Shown here one piece after another: positions 34,041 to 43,711 of a DNA stretch of 64,000 nt; position 1 is the first letter of the stretch; the number at the start of each line of letters is the position of its first letter. The notes below the pieces were generated by a model. That model was not told where the DNA came from and did not search any database. It worked only from the letters and a program-made list of their open reading frames with translations. A program made the translations under genes and the position numbers. Source of the DNA: Aliiroseovarius lamellibrachiae (GTDB lineage: Bacteria; Pseudomonadota; Alphaproteobacteria; Rhodobacterales; Rhodobacteraceae); the NCBI RefSeq assembly GCF_018599245.1, contig NZ_JAHEVJ010000001.1, positions 1 to 64,000 on the forward strand, in the 5' to 3' direction.

Positions 34041-34831
34041 TTCTTTTGAAACGGAAGCATCAGGCTCCACCCCAATTTACCGGGCTTCTCATCCTGCCAC
34101 TCAAGCCCAATCACCATCTCATCATGACCATCGCGCGGCTGATCAGTATAGGTGCGAAAGATCCGATCCCAGATCGACAGGCAAAACCCATAGTTGCTGT
34201 CTGTTTCGTCCCGGTGCACTGAATGATGCACGCGGTGCATGTCAGGCGTGACCAGAATTTGGCGCAAGATGCGGTCGACACCCAGCGGCAGGCGCATATT
34301 GGCGTGGTTGAACATCGCCGACCCATTCAGCACAATTTCAAACAGGATCACCCCAAGCGCGGGCGCGCCGATCAGGTAGACAACGCCGATTTTAATCAGC
34401 ATTGAGGCTGCAATTTCAATGGGATGAAAGCGCAACGCGGTCGAGACATCAATATCGCGGTCCGCATGATGCACCCGGTGCAATCGCCACAACACCGGCA
34501 CCTTGTGAAACACCATGTGCTGAAACCAGATCGCAAAATCCAGAATGATCATCGCCAAAATCACCGATACCCAACTGGGCAGGGACACGAGGTTCAATAT
34601 CCCCCAGCCTTGCGTACCGGCATCCAGCGCCGCCCCCACCGCCAGCAGTGGCAGAAACACGGCCATCACGCGGGTGGTCAGGCTGTCGATGACGATAATC
34701 GCGAAATTCGTGGTCCAACGCTGGGTGCGCGACAAAGCCCGCCCGCGCCGGGGGGCCAGTGTTTCAATCAGGGTGAACAGGGCAAACAGACCCAAAAAGG
34801 CCGCCAGCCGGATAAGCGCTTCGTTTTCCAT
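34037..34831 (-). CDS. Fatty-acid hydroxylase/sterol desaturase-family membrane enzyme
   Basis: Encodes 264 residues with four or more membrane helices. The eight-histidine di-iron motif is present: HMVFH near residue 107, HRVHH near 118 and the HRVHH/HRDETDSNYG block near 200-212, with HANM near 180. Relatives hydroxylate or desaturate lipids, carotenoids or sterol-like lipids. The overlap with the ferredoxin-like gene suggests a source of electrons. The natural substrate is unknown. Confidence 0.85.
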   Translation of the reverse strand: MENEALIRLAAFLGLFALFTLIETLAPRRGRALSRTQRWTTNFAIIVIDSLTTRVMAVFLPLLAVGAALDAGTQGWGILNLVSLPSWVSVILAMIILDFAIWFQHMVFHKVPVLWRLHRVHHADRDIDVSTALRFHPIEIAASMLIKIGVVYLIGAPALGVILFEIVLNGSAMFNHANMRLPLGVDRILRQILVTPDMHRVHHSVHRDETDSNYGFCLSIWDRIFRTYTDQPRDGHDEMVIGLEWQDEKPGKLGWSLMLPFQKK

Positions 34832-34898
34832 GAGGCTAACCTAGGCGCAATCTGTTGGGACGCAATGCACAAATTTGCGACCAAATGACGTCTGGGTG

Positions 34899-35759
34899 TT
34901 AGTTGCGAATGATCGAACCAGCGCCGTGGTCGGTGTAAAGCTCAAGCAGGCAGGCATTGGGCGCGCGACCGTCCAGAATAACCACCGCACGCACCCCGTC
35001 CTCGATGGCGGCAAGGGCGGTTTCGGTTTTGGGGATCATCCCGCCAGCAATCACGCCGGACGCGGTGAGCTCGTGGATATGTTCGATGGAAAGTTCGGTC
35101 AAAACCTCGCCATCCGCGCCTTTTACGCCCTCAATATCGGTCAGCAACAAAAGACGATCAGCCTTAAGGGCGGCGGCAATGGCCCCCGCCATCGTGTCGC
35201 CGTTGATGTTATATGTCTCACCATTTCGGCCCGCCCCAAGCGGCGCAATCACCGGAATGGTTTCCGCCTCGGCCAGCGATTGCAGCACCGACACATCCAC
35301 ATCCGCGGGGGTGCCAACAAAGCCAAGATCGGGGTTGGTTTGATCACAGATCACAAGATTTGCGTCCTTGCCAGACAGGCCCACTGCCTTGCCGCCCTCG
35401 GCATTAATCGCTTGCACAATGCGCTTGTTCACGCTGCCGGACAGGACCATTTCCACCACTTCCACAGTGGCTTGATCCGTCACGCGCTTGCCGTTCACAA
35501 ACTCGCTTTTGATCGCAAGTTTATCGAGCATCGCGTTGATCATCGGCCCGCCGCCATGCACCACAACCGGGTTCACGCCAACATGACGCATCAGCACAAT
35601 ATCGCGCGCAAAGCTTGCCATTTCCTCGTCGCTGCCCATGGCGTTGCCGCCAAATTTGATGACAACCGTTGCCCCGGCATAGCGCTGCAAATAGGGCAGG
35701 GCCTGGGACAAAGTTCTGGCGGTGGCGATCCAATCACGGTTCATGTTTTGCGTCTTCAT
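34899..35759 (-). CDS. argB: Acetylglutamate kinase
   Basis: Encodes 286 residues. It phosphorylates N-acetylglutamate in arginine synthesis. [11 protein letters not shown] (residues about 32-42), [14 protein letters not shown] and the [13 protein letters not shown] block are typical of the amino-acid kinase fold; the N-terminal helix [19 protein letters not shown] is found in arginine-inhibited hexameric enzymes. The start is ATG 35759, with ATG 35744 as an alternative. In related genomes argB lies near engB, MOSC and yidC, as here. Confidence 0.95.
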   Translation of the reverse strand: MKTQNMNRDWIATARTLSQALPYLQRYAGATVVIKFGGNAMGSDEEMASFARDIVLMRHVGVNPVVVHGGGPMINAMLDKLAIKSEFVNGKRVTDQATVEVVEMVLSGSVNKRIVQAINAEGGKAVGLSGKDANLVICDQTNPDLGFVGTPADVDVSVLQSLAEAETIPVIAPLGAGRNGETYNINGDTMAGAIAAALKADRLLLLTDIEGVKGADGEVLTELSIEHIHELTASGVIAGGMIPKTETALAAIEDGVRAVVILDGRAPNACLLELYTDHGAGSIIRN

Positions 35760-35867
35760 GGCTGATCCTCATTCCATACCTGTGTTAGTGCCTGCGCGCG
35801 GGCCTGCCAAGGGGCATTGCGCCCAAACTTCGCAGTGGTAGGGTGGGCGCAATCGCAGGAGGCGCAT

Positions 35868-36602
35868 ATGGCAGACGACCGCAGAACACTTCTTTTGACC
35901 GGGGCCAGCCGCGGGATCGGCCACGCCACCGTGCGCAAGTTTAACGCCGAAGGCTGGCGGGTGATCACCTGTTCGCGCCAACCTTTCCCCGAGCAATGCC
36001 CCTGGGGTGGCGGTCAGGAAAACCATGTTGTGCTGGATCTGTCAGACCCCGCCGACACCATCAATGCCGTTGGAATCATTCAGGAAAAACTGGACGGGCG
36101 GCTGGACGCGCTGGTCAATAACGCTGGAATTTCCCCCAAAGGACCAGAAGGCGAGCGGCTAAATACGCTCGACACCGGTTTGATGGATTGGGGCAAAGTC
36201 TTTCATGTGAATTTCTTTGCATCGGTCGTATTGGCCCGCGGGTTGAAGGACGAATTGGCGGCGGCCAAAGGGGCTGTGGTCAATGTGACCTCGATCGCCG
36301 GGTCGCGCGTGCACCCGTTTGCGGGCGCCGCTTACGCAACCTCTAAAGCCGCGCTCGCCGCGTTAACCCGCGAAATGGCGCATGACTTCGGCCCCATGGG
36401 CGTGCGTGTAAATGCGATTGCGCCGGGCGAAGTGGAAACCGCAATTCTGTCCCCCGGCACCGATAAGATTGTCGAGAAATTGCCAATGCAACGGCTGGGC
36501 CAACCCGAAGAAGTTGCCTCGGCGATCTACTTCCTCTGCTCCGATCAATCCTCGTATATCTCAGGGGCTGAGATCGAGGTGAACGGCGCGCAGCACGTCT
36601 GA
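35868..36602 (+). CDS. Short-chain dehydrogenase/reductase
   Basis: Encodes 244 residues from ATG 35868, chosen because AGGAGG lies six bases upstream. The Rossmann motif TGASRGIG is at residues 11-18, NNAGIS near 88 and the catalytic YATSK near 161 with the Ser of SIAGS. It reduces or oxidises an unidentified alcohol/ketone with NAD(P). It is inserted as the only plus-strand gene between argB and engB and ends in an AT-rich palindromic array. Confidence 0.85.
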   Translation: MADDRRTLLLTGASRGIGHATVRKFNAEGWRVITCSRQPFPEQCPWGGGQENHVVLDLSDPADTINAVGIIQEKLDGRLDALVNNAGISPKGPEGERLNTLDTGLMDWGKVFHVNFFASVVLARGLKDELAAAKGAVVNVTSIAGSRVHPFAGAAYATSKAALAALTREMAHDFGPMGVRVNAIAPGEVETAILSPGTDKIVEKLPMQRLGQPEEVASAIYFLCSDQSSYISGAEIEVNGAQHV

Positions 36603-36608
36603 TTTCGG

Positions 36609-36727
36609 GGTTTAAAGAGTTTACAGTTTTGCCAAAACCAACGGGCAAAACTTTAAAGTTTTGCGGTCTGGCACATTAAACAGTTTAAAGTTTCCGGTTT
36701 TCAGACTTTAAACTGTTTACAGTTTTG
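36609..36727. repeat. AT-rich nested palindrome array
   Basis: Between the convergent SDR and engB genes. It has a hairpin AGTTTTGCC/GGCAAAACT (36625-36652), a perfect 15-bp inverted repeat TAAACAGTTTAAAGT/ACTTTAAACTGTTTA (36677-36719), and direct repeats of GTTTACAGTTTTG at both ends (36619 and 36715). The sequence is much more AT-rich than its surroundings. It may act as a two-way terminator, but the repeated AGTTTA/TTTAAA units go beyond what a terminator needs. Confidence 0.75.
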
Positions 36728-36761
36728 GATGCTGTGCCCAGAGGCCAAATACGGGGCCGGA

Positions 36762-37415
36762 TCAGTCCAAACCCGCAATGATCGCGCGCAAAGTTTCGAT
36801 CCCCAAACCTTTTTCAGATGAGGTCATTACCAGCTCTGGATATGCCGCCGGGTGCTTTGACAATGCACCGCGCACCTGCGCCAGCATCTTGTCCATGTCT
36901 TTGTCTTTGACCTTATCAACCTTGGTCAACACCACCTGAAACGTCACCGCGGACCGATCCAAAAGTGCCATAATCTCTTCATCCACAGGCTTTACACCGT
37001 GGCGGCTGTCCACCAACACAAAGGCGCGGCGCAGGCTGGCGCGGCCCGACAAATAGGCCTTCAACAGACGCTGCCAGCGTTCCACAATCGGCACGGGCGC
37101 ATTGGCGAAACCATAGCCCGGAAGGTCGACCAAAAAGGGCCCGCCGGTGGTGGTGAAATAGTTGATCTCTTGCGTTCGGCCTGGGGTGTTTGACGCACGC
37201 GCCAACCCCTTGCGGCCCGTTAGCGCATTGATAAGGCTTGATTTTCCAACATTTGACCGCCCAGCAAAGCAGACCTCTAACCGGTCGGCATCGGGCATGC
37301 CGCTCATCGCAACCACGCCTTTTAAAAAGTCGGTGGCGCCCGCAAAAAGCTTGCGGCCTTTTTCGCGTGAAATGTCATCAGGCTCTTCAGCCATAGGGAA
37401 AGGCAATTGGCTCAT
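36762..37415 (-). CDS. engB: Ribosome biogenesis GTPase EngB/YihA
   Basis: Encodes 217 residues. G1 GRSNVGKSSLIN, G2 TPGRTQEINYF, G3 LPGYGFA, G4 LTKVDK and G5 SSEKGLG are all present. EngB acts in 50S subunit assembly. It overlaps the MOSC gene by 4 bp (ATGA) and belongs to the yidC-MOSC-engB unit, ordered as in other Rhodobacterales. Confidence 0.95.
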   Translation of the reverse strand: MSQLPFPMAEEPDDISREKGRKLFAGATDFLKGVVAMSGMPDADRLEVCFAGRSNVGKSSLINALTGRKGLARASNTPGRTQEINYFTTTGGPFLVDLPGYGFANAPVPIVERWQRLLKAYLSGRASLRRAFVLVDSRHGVKPVDEEIMALLDRSAVTFQVVLTKVDKVKDKDMDKMLAQVRGALSKHPAAYPELVMTSSEKGLGIETLRAIIAGLD

Positions 37416-38170
37416 GATAGCACCTCAATCTCGTCGTCCACGGCAATGTCGCCGGCTTTGATGACCACCGCATGTACGCCCATTTCCTGAATGTCCCAGC
37501 CCGCGCGCAAGGCACCGAGCGTGTCGGCATCGCGTTCCCCGGTGCGGGTGCTGGCTTCGGTCATGCGGCAGCGCGTGATCTCTTTTCGGATGAAAAACTC
37601 AGCTGATCCAATGCGGATGTTTTTGCCAACCCAGCTGCGTTCGTCCCAAGCGTCAAACCCGCGTATGAGCAGATTTCCGCGCCATCTGAGCGGTGAAAGC
37701 GGCCGGCCGATGTGGGCACAAATGGCATCATGGCTGGCCAAATTCATGATCGAAAGCGACAGGGTTTCGCTATCTGTCAGCGCGTTTTGCGCTTTGAAAA
37801 TACCGGTGGGCTGCGGGCGACCACTTGGCGTAAGGGGTTGTAACCACTGGATAAATTTGTCCTGATCTGCAGGCAGGTCAGGGTTGATTGTGATCCCCGG
37901 CATCTTTGGGTGGGTCAGGGTAATCGTCCCTGTCACCGCGTCCATACGTGCATCCATCGCTTGCAGCAAAGGCACCCCAGCCCCGCGTGAAAAGTTGCGG
38001 CAATGCTGCCAACCACCGTCGTTGCGTTCACCCAGTTTTGCCGCCGTATGGGTCACCCCCCACTGCCGATCAAAGGGCAGGGCGCGGCCTGGTTCGAGCG
38101 TCGCCCCAACCAGCGCTTCGCGCCCATGCGCTTTAATCGGATGGCGCCAAATCTGGGCGAGTTGCCCCAT
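37412..38170 (-). CDS. MOSC-domain protein
   Basis: Encodes 252 residues with an N-terminal beta-barrel segment (LAQIWRHPIKAHGREAL) and the MOSC core (RWRGNLLIRGFDAWDERSW). MOSC domains transfer sulfur with the molybdenum cofactor sulfurase or handle molybdopterin ligands; the substrate of this paralogue is unknown. Its ATG shares a base with the yidC stop (TGATG) and its end overlaps engB, so the three are translated as a coupled unit. Confidence 0.85.
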   Translation of the reverse strand: MGQLAQIWRHPIKAHGREALVGATLEPGRALPFDRQWGVTHTAAKLGERNDGGWQHCRNFSRGAGVPLLQAMDARMDAVTGTITLTHPKMPGITINPDLPADQDKFIQWLQPLTPSGRPQPTGIFKAQNALTDSETLSLSIMNLASHDAICAHIGRPLSPLRWRGNLLIRGFDAWDERSWVGKNIRIGSAEFFIRKEITRCRMTEASTRTGERDADTLGALRAGWDIQEMGVHAVVIKAGDIAVDDEIEVLS

Positions 38171-40005
38171 CAGCCGGCGTCCTTGGTTTTACGCTTAAAG
38201 CTTTTCAAGACGTTGCCAAGCACGTTGGGTTTGTGACCGTGGCTGCGCATGATCAGGTATTGTTGCGTAAAGGTGATCGTGTTGTTGGCGATCCAGTAAA
38301 GCACCAGACCCGAGGCAAACCGGCCCAACATGAACATGAACACCCAAGGCATCCAGGCAAAGATCATCGCCTGTGTGGCATCGGTGGGTGCTGGGTTCAA
38401 TTTCTGTTGCAACCACATGGAAATACCCAGAATGATTGGCAAAATCCCAAGGGATGCGATGGCCAGAACGCTTTCCGGACCTGGCGCCGCAAATGGCAAA
38501 AGTCCAAACAGGTTCAGGATGGAACTGGGATCAGGTGCCGACAGATCCTGGATCCAACCGATCCAAGGGGCGTGGCGCAATTCCATCGTGACAAAGATCA
38601 CTTTATAGAGTGAAAAGAAGATCGGGATCTGCATCAGGATCGGCAAACACCCGGACGCCGGGTTCACCTTTTCCCGCTTATACAGCTCCATCATTTCTTT
38701 TTGAACTTTGGCACGGTCGTCGCCCGCCGCTTCCTTGATCTTCTCCATTTCCGGCTGAAGCTCTTTCATCTTGGCCATGGAAACATAGGATTTATATGCG
38801 AGCGGGAAGAGCACTGCCTTGATCACCAGCGTCAGCCCGATGATCGCCCAACCCATATTGCCAATCACGCTGTGAAGCCAGTGGAGCATGGCAAAAATTG
38901 GTTTTGTGAGGAAGAAAAAGAAGCCCCAGTCGATTGTGTCGAGGAAATTTGTGACGTCTTCAGATTTCTGGTAGTTGCGTATGGTTTCCCATTCTTTTGC
39001 GCCCACAAACAACCTTGTATCGACGGATTCGGTTTGCCCGGCGTCGACCGTCAAAGTGTCGAGTTGCGCATAAGTTCGGTAGGTATCAGTTGTTTCGTTG
39101 TACTGAAAGACCGAGGTGAAGGCGTTGTTCGACGCGGGAATAAGCACAGACATCCAGTAGTGGTCTGTGAAACCCGTCCAACCTTTTCCGCTTACATCTT
39201 TTACATCGGCAACCACACCAGGGCTTGACCAGCGAGCGGACAGTTCATCGCGGGCATCAATGTCGCGCAGGTGTTTGTATTTGAAATACTCGCGTTCATC
39301 GTCGTTTTGGCGAAGCGCCCCTTCATGGAGGATAAAGAAACCCTTGAGATCAGATGGTTCACCATGTCGAGCGAGCACACCATAGGGGGCCAATCGCTGT
39401 GCCTTCGTACCTGTGTTTTCGACGGACTGACGAATTGTAAACATGAATTTTTCGTCGACCATAAGCGTGCGACGGAAAATAAGGCCGTTGTGGTTTTCCC
39501 ATCGGAGTGTGACAGGCGTTGTCGGGGTGAGTGTTGTCCCCTCTTCAATACTCCAAACAGTCGATGGGCTCGGCACATCCTCTACGGCGGTGTCGCCGCC
39601 CGGGGTCCAGCCATATACCGCATAGTAGGCTTCGGGCTGCCCTGTGGGTTTCAAAAGTTTGACAATTGGGCTCTCGTCGGACAGCTCGGTGTGATAGGCT
39701 TTCAAACTAATGTCGTCAAAGCGGCCACCAAGCAAAGAGATCGAGCCGGCAAGCTCTGGCGTGTCGATTGCAATGCGTGGAACTTCGGCCAATGTGGCGG
39801 CGACATCGTCTGCCGCTGAAGTAATCGGTGCGGTGCCGGCACTTGTCTCAAGCCCTGCGGATGGCACGGTGTTTTCTGCAACAACCGCTGGCACGTTATC
39901 TTGTGTTGGTGCCGGGTCTGCCGGCGGAAACATGATCATCCATCCGGTGATTACGAGGAAACTTAATACTGTTGCCAGGATCAGGTTCTTATTCTGGTCG
40001 TCCAT
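38170..40005 (-). CDS. yidC: Membrane protein insertase YidC
   Basis: Encodes 611 residues from ATG 40005 (MDDQNKNLILATVLSFLVI); the upstream GTG is less likely. It has an N-terminal helix, a periplasmic domain to about residue 350 and the insertase core with five helices, including GCLPILMQIPIFFSLYK and VLYWIANNTITFTQQYLIM. It inserts membrane proteins alone or with SecYEG. In this genome a 4-kb insertion with signalling and tRNA genes separates it from rnpA and yidD. Confidence 0.96.
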   Translation of the reverse strand: MDDQNKNLILATVLSFLVITGWMIMFPPADPAPTQDNVPAVVAENTVPSAGLETSAGTAPITSAADDVAATLAEVPRIAIDTPELAGSISLLGGRFDDISLKAYHTELSDESPIVKLLKPTGQPEAYYAVYGWTPGGDTAVEDVPSPSTVWSIEEGTTLTPTTPVTLRWENHNGLIFRRTLMVDEKFMFTIRQSVENTGTKAQRLAPYGVLARHGEPSDLKGFFILHEGALRQNDDEREYFKYKHLRDIDARDELSARWSSPGVVADVKDVSGKGWTGFTDHYWMSVLIPASNNAFTSVFQYNETTDTYRTYAQLDTLTVDAGQTESVDTRLFVGAKEWETIRNYQKSEDVTNFLDTIDWGFFFFLTKPIFAMLHWLHSVIGNMGWAIIGLTLVIKAVLFPLAYKSYVSMAKMKELQPEMEKIKEAAGDDRAKVQKEMMELYKREKVNPASGCLPILMQIPIFFSLYKVIFVTMELRHAPWIGWIQDLSAPDPSSILNLFGLLPFAAPGPESVLAIASLGILPIILGISMWLQQKLNPAPTDATQAMIFAWMPWVFMFMLGRFASGLVLYWIANNTITFTQQYLIMRSHGHKPNVLGNVLKSFKRKTKDAG

Positions 40006-40099
40006 TTGGCCCACCGCTCTTGAAGAATTGGTCAGAGTGGTTCAAGCGGTCCAGAGGCAAAAGGTCAAGCAGTTTTCCCAGATTCTTAAGCTTCTTTAC

Positions 40100-41644
40100 T
40101 TACGCGCGCTTGGGGAGAACAGCTGATGCGGCGACTTTTTCCTCCAAGGTTTGCAGCCAACCGACAGTGGCATCAAACGGCATTGGCTTTGCGATTGAGT
40201 ACCCTTGGACATGGGTACAACCTAATTGCCCGAGCATGGCATGCTCGCCATGGGTTTCGACACCTTCTGCGATAGCTTCCAGGCCCAGGCGTTCCGCCAT
40301 CGTCAAGATGGCTGCAATCATGCTTTGTTGGTCTCGGTCCGTGTCGACATGTGTGACAAAGGAACGGTCGATTTTGATGCGGCTTACATCAAATCGCCGA
40401 ATGCTTGAGATAGAAGCGTGACCAGTCCCGAAGTCATCAAGGTCCACGCCGCAACCCAATTGTGAGAAAGAGGCGATATTGCGAGATGTGATATCATCAT
40501 CCGAGCGCGCCACTACCGTTTCGAGGATTTCAACGGTCAGGCGTTCAGGGTCAAGTTCGAACCGGTCAAGTTCCCATTTTACTTTTTCAAACAGACGTGG
40601 ATTGCGTAATTCGTCCGCCGAGAAATTTACCGAGATTGCAGGCACCTTCAACCCGAGTTTATCCCAATCTTTCAGGGCTGTTAGGGAGTGATAGAGAATA
40701 ACTTCACCAAGCCGTTCGGAAAGCCCCGCCTGAACAAGGGCAGGTAAAAAGGCGCCGGGTGCAATCAGGCCTTTTTCGGGATGGTGCCAACGCGCCAAGG
40801 CTTCAAACCCGGACAACGCCCCTGTGTCTGTCGACAGCTGAGGTTGGAACCAGGGCACAATTTGCCCGTCATTCAGTGCATTGAGAATTTCTTTTACGGT
40901 GTGTTCAGAGGCTGAAACACGGGGTTTCATTTCATTAGAATAGGCGCGAATCGATCCTGGGCCAGAGAGCCGAGCCTCTTGCAGGGCGCTTTCGGCAGCG
41001 GCCAGAATGGCTTCGCCAGTTTTTTCAGAGACGCGAGAGGGAAGGGCAAACCCCACTGACAGGGTGCAGTGAACCTGTACGTTTTCGTTTGTGAGGGGAG
41101 TGTCAAATGCCGTTTGGATGCGCGAGGAAAGCTGAATCAAGGCTTCGAGATCAGCCCGGCGGGTTTTGTCGAGGCAGAGGCCGAACCGTGCGCTACCGAG
41201 ATAGGTGACCATATCGGTGGCCCGTAAAACACTTTTTATGCGTTCGCCACATGTGAACAGCATACGGTCAGCAATATCTTCGCCAAGATTGCGCCGGGCG
41301 TTCGCAAAATCATCCACCTCCATCACGACGCAGGCTTTGGTCGGAGAGTTCTCGCGCAGGATTGAGCGATCGATGGATTTGATAAGCCGGTCCCGCAATG
41401 GGAGCTCTGTCACCGGATCGACGGGGCCAGAATTCGCCCGTGGGGTGGGTTGGGTCATAATCCCCGCCAGCAGCAAAATGCCTGGGAAAACAATGGCAAA
41501 GAACATCAAGAAGCCCTCGCCGCCGAACCAATAAATTCCCAATGCAGCCGCTGGCAAAAACGCCGCTAGCTGGGGCCCAACCAATGCTGTGCGAATGGTT
41601 TCTTTAACGCGATGCGAAATATGAGAAGTGCCGGTGGCAGCCAT
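40100..41644 (-). CDS. GGDEF(degenerate)-EAL cyclic-di-GMP phosphodiesterase
   Basis: Encodes 514 residues. Two N-terminal hydrophobic segments (about residues 25-62) anchor it in the membrane. A GGDEF domain follows (about 75-240), but its catalytic motif is GSARF, so it cannot make c-di-GMP in the usual way. The EAL domain (about 255-500) has FEALARW, the LDDFGTG loop, KIDRSFV and EGVET, the metal and substrate residues of an active phosphodiesterase. It probably lowers c-di-GMP. It lies between yidC and ttcA with no partner signalling gene. Confidence 0.85.
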   Translation of the reverse strand: MAATGTSHISHRVKETIRTALVGPQLAAFLPAAALGIYWFGGEGFLMFFAIVFPGILLLAGIMTQPTPRANSGPVDPVTELPLRDRLIKSIDRSILRENSPTKACVVMEVDDFANARRNLGEDIADRMLFTCGERIKSVLRATDMVTYLGSARFGLCLDKTRRADLEALIQLSSRIQTAFDTPLTNENVQVHCTLSVGFALPSRVSEKTGEAILAAAESALQEARLSGPGSIRAYSNEMKPRVSASEHTVKEILNALNDGQIVPWFQPQLSTDTGALSGFEALARWHHPEKGLIAPGAFLPALVQAGLSERLGEVILYHSLTALKDWDKLGLKVPAISVNFSADELRNPRLFEKVKWELDRFELDPERLTVEILETVVARSDDDITSRNIASFSQLGCGVDLDDFGTGHASISSIRRFDVSRIKIDRSFVTHVDTDRDQQSMIAAILTMAERLGLEAIAEGVETHGEHAMLGQLGCTHVQGYSIAKPMPFDATVGWLQTLEEKVAASAVLPKRA

Positions 41645-41743
41645 GCTTCTTCGTCCTCTTGACCCGAAGCAGGAGCGCCTCGTCTAAGGACAAATTAGGA
41701 ACACGGTGTCAATCGAACGTTAATGCGAGAGGGAATTTTAAGT

Positions 41744-42589
41744 TTATTTTTCACTATCTGCGGGCGACGGTCGTGAAAGCCCAACAAAATCGAACAATTG
41801 TGGATCCAAAAGATGGCTGGGGCGGGTGTTCATAAGCGCTTTGAACATGATTTGTCGCCGTCCGGGGAAGTTTTTTTCCCACTGATCTATGATTCCCTTA
41901 ACCTGTTGCCGCTGCAATCCGTCCTGTGATCCACAGAGGTCGCAGGGGATGATGGGATAGTTCATTTGGGTGGCAAATTTTTCGCAATCCGCTTCGGCCA
42001 CATGTGCAAGCGGGCGGTAAACAAACAAATCGCCTTCTTCATTCACCAGTTTTGGCGGCATGGTTGCAAGGCGGCCACCGTGAAAGAGGTTCATGAAAAA
42101 GGTTTCCAGAATGTCGTCGCGGTGATGGCCCAATACTACCGCAGAACACCCTTCTTCACGGGCGATTCTGTAAAGATTTCCGCGTCGCAGACGGGAGCAG
42201 AGTGAACAAAACGTGCGCCCTTGGGGGATCTTATCCATGACAATGGAATAGGTGTCTTCATATTCGATCCGGTGCGGAACCTGCATGTCTTCCAAGAACT
42301 TAGGCAAGACCGTCGCTGGAAAATTGGGCTGTCCCTGATCCAGATTGCAGGCCACCAACTCCACCGGCAGCACACCACGCCATTTCAGCTCATAAAGGGC
42401 GGCCAACATGGTGTAGCTGTCTTTGCCGCCAGACAGGCAAACAAGCCATTTGGCCCCGCGTTCCACCATGCCATATTGATCAATGGCTTCGCGTACATTG
42501 CGGATGATCCGCTTGCGCAGTTTCTTAAACTCGGTGGTCGAAGGGGCGCCAGCGAAGAGCGGGTGGATGTCATCAAGCGTGTCAGTCAT
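41744..42589 (-). CDS. ttcA: tRNA 2-thiocytidine biosynthesis protein TtcA
   Basis: Encodes 281 residues from ATG 42589 ([12 protein letters not shown]); a start three codons earlier is possible. The PP-loop SGGKDSYTM is near residue 60, followed by two CxxC pairs ([10 protein letters not shown] and CDLCGSQ) that hold a [4Fe-4S] cluster. The enzyme thiolates C32 of tRNA. In this lineage it is not normally part of the yidC cluster. Confidence 0.92.
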   Translation of the reverse strand: MTDTLDDIHPLFAGAPSTTEFKKLRKRIIRNVREAIDQYGMVERGAKWLVCLSGGKDSYTMLAALYELKWRGVLPVELVACNLDQGQPNFPATVLPKFLEDMQVPHRIEYEDTYSIVMDKIPQGRTFCSLCSRLRRGNLYRIAREEGCSAVVLGHHRDDILETFFMNLFHGGRLATMPPKLVNEEGDLFVYRPLAHVAEADCEKFATQMNYPIIPCDLCGSQDGLQRQQVKGIIDQWEKNFPGRRQIMFKALMNTRPSHLLDPQLFDFVGLSRPSPADSEK

Positions 42590-42778
42590 GGCCCGCATTT
42601 AGGCGGTTTCGCCCAGCCTGACAAGCACAAGGGGGAAATGGTCATGATCAAGGTGGTGCATTGCGTCCTTAATTATTGAGTGAGCTTGTCAGGCCCGCTG
42701 CATGGCATGCTGCGGACGGTCGGGGGACATGGTGAATGTGATGATAACCGCGATCAGCGGGGCGCATTCTTGTCACCG

Positions 42779-43027
42779 CTACAGGATAATGTCCCGTGTG
42801 GGCAATTTTTCCTTGCGGGCTTTCGGCGTTGTGTCCGTCAGCCCGACGTCCCTGTGCAGGTTTTTAGGCACCTTTCTGCGCCGTTTGCGGAGGGGCGTTG
42901 GATGCCCCGCAAAAAGGGCCGCGCGCAACACGCGCCAACGGCCGTGACGTTCCACAAGGGCTTCGATCACCTGTGCCATCGGGTTCTTGGGGCGCGGTGG
43001 GTAAATCAATGTTCTGACATCGCTCAT
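42779..43027 (-). CDS. Small basic protein 1 (DUF1127-like)
   Basis: Encodes 82 residues, with AGGAA about seven bases before the ATG. It is strongly basic, with VIEALVERHGRWRVLRAAL near the N-terminus and KNLHRDVGLTDT near residue 60, followed by RDIIL at the end. The +RD(V/I)GL block is like that of DUF1127/YjiS-type proteins, small regulators or RNA-interacting proteins in some species. It is a paralogue of the next gene (see 43229-43453). Function unknown. Confidence 0.6.
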   Translation of the reverse strand: MSDVRTLIYPPRPKNPMAQVIEALVERHGRWRVLRAALFAGHPTPLRKRRRKVPKNLHRDVGLTDTTPKARKEKLPTRDIIL

Positions 43028-43228
43028 CTGGCATTCCTTTCGTGATTCTTATGCGTTTTGCGACCTCAAGTGAGGTTTAGCTCAAGCACTAATTTGCCAC
43101 CAAATTGGCCGCGCATTGGCCGCACGGGACCGTTCGATGGCGCCGCGGCGCATCGAGCAATCGGATCTGGTGGTGGTTTGGATGCGGCGCGACCGATCAG
43201 GAAATTGTCCTGTCAGCCGCGCTTGAAA

Positions 43229-43453
43229 TTACATCATGAGATCTCGGAATGGCGGGGGTGGATCGCGCGGCGGAAGTCCAATGTCGCGCCGCAAATGATT
43301 GCTCATCCCCTTGTTCAGCGGGCGTCGCCGCAGACGTGCCAGCATGTTTGCCAACAGCACACGGGTCACGCGCAGGCCGCCATATTCGGTGACAATCGCG
43401 TCGATCAAATCCTGAAGGCGCACAGCCCCAGGGTGAAAATTACTGTCCATCAT
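43229..43453 (-). CDS. Small basic protein 2 (paralogue of the previous gene)
   Basis: Encodes 74 residues from the ATG ATG at 43453/43450; a GTG at 43501 is also in frame. It shares with its neighbour LIDAIVTEYGGLRVTRVLL, a run of Arg near the middle, HLRRDIGLPP and the C-terminal FRDLMM, so the two are diverged tandem duplicates. No promoter or terminator could be placed with confidence. Confidence 0.55.
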   Translation of the reverse strand: MMDSNFHPGAVRLQDLIDAIVTEYGGLRVTRVLLANMLARLRRRPLNKGMSNHLRRDIGLPPRDPPPPFRDLMM

Positions 43454-43711
43454 TGTTGTGTAACCGGCTGGAATGCCGGCCCTCTTGTTTGGTGTACACA
43501 CGAAGGTGCAATTCGGGTGAAAAGGTTGGATGTCCCACAGCGAAACAAGGGCAGGGCCACGGGCGATACGCCGGTGGCAATACTCTTGTGCGATCGTTTG
43601 CGGGAGGTGTCAGAAAGATCCGGCGATCAGACAAATGCACGCAGAAACGCTCTGTGTGAGATGTTCAAAAAACCGGGGATGACGGGGCCAATCAGGCGGT
43701 GATACGGATGA

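Noticed and set aside
43058-43702. 214-codon plus-strand frame over the second small basic gene
   Set aside because: No RBS or recognisable domain; the minus-strand small genes have start signals and paralogous sequence.
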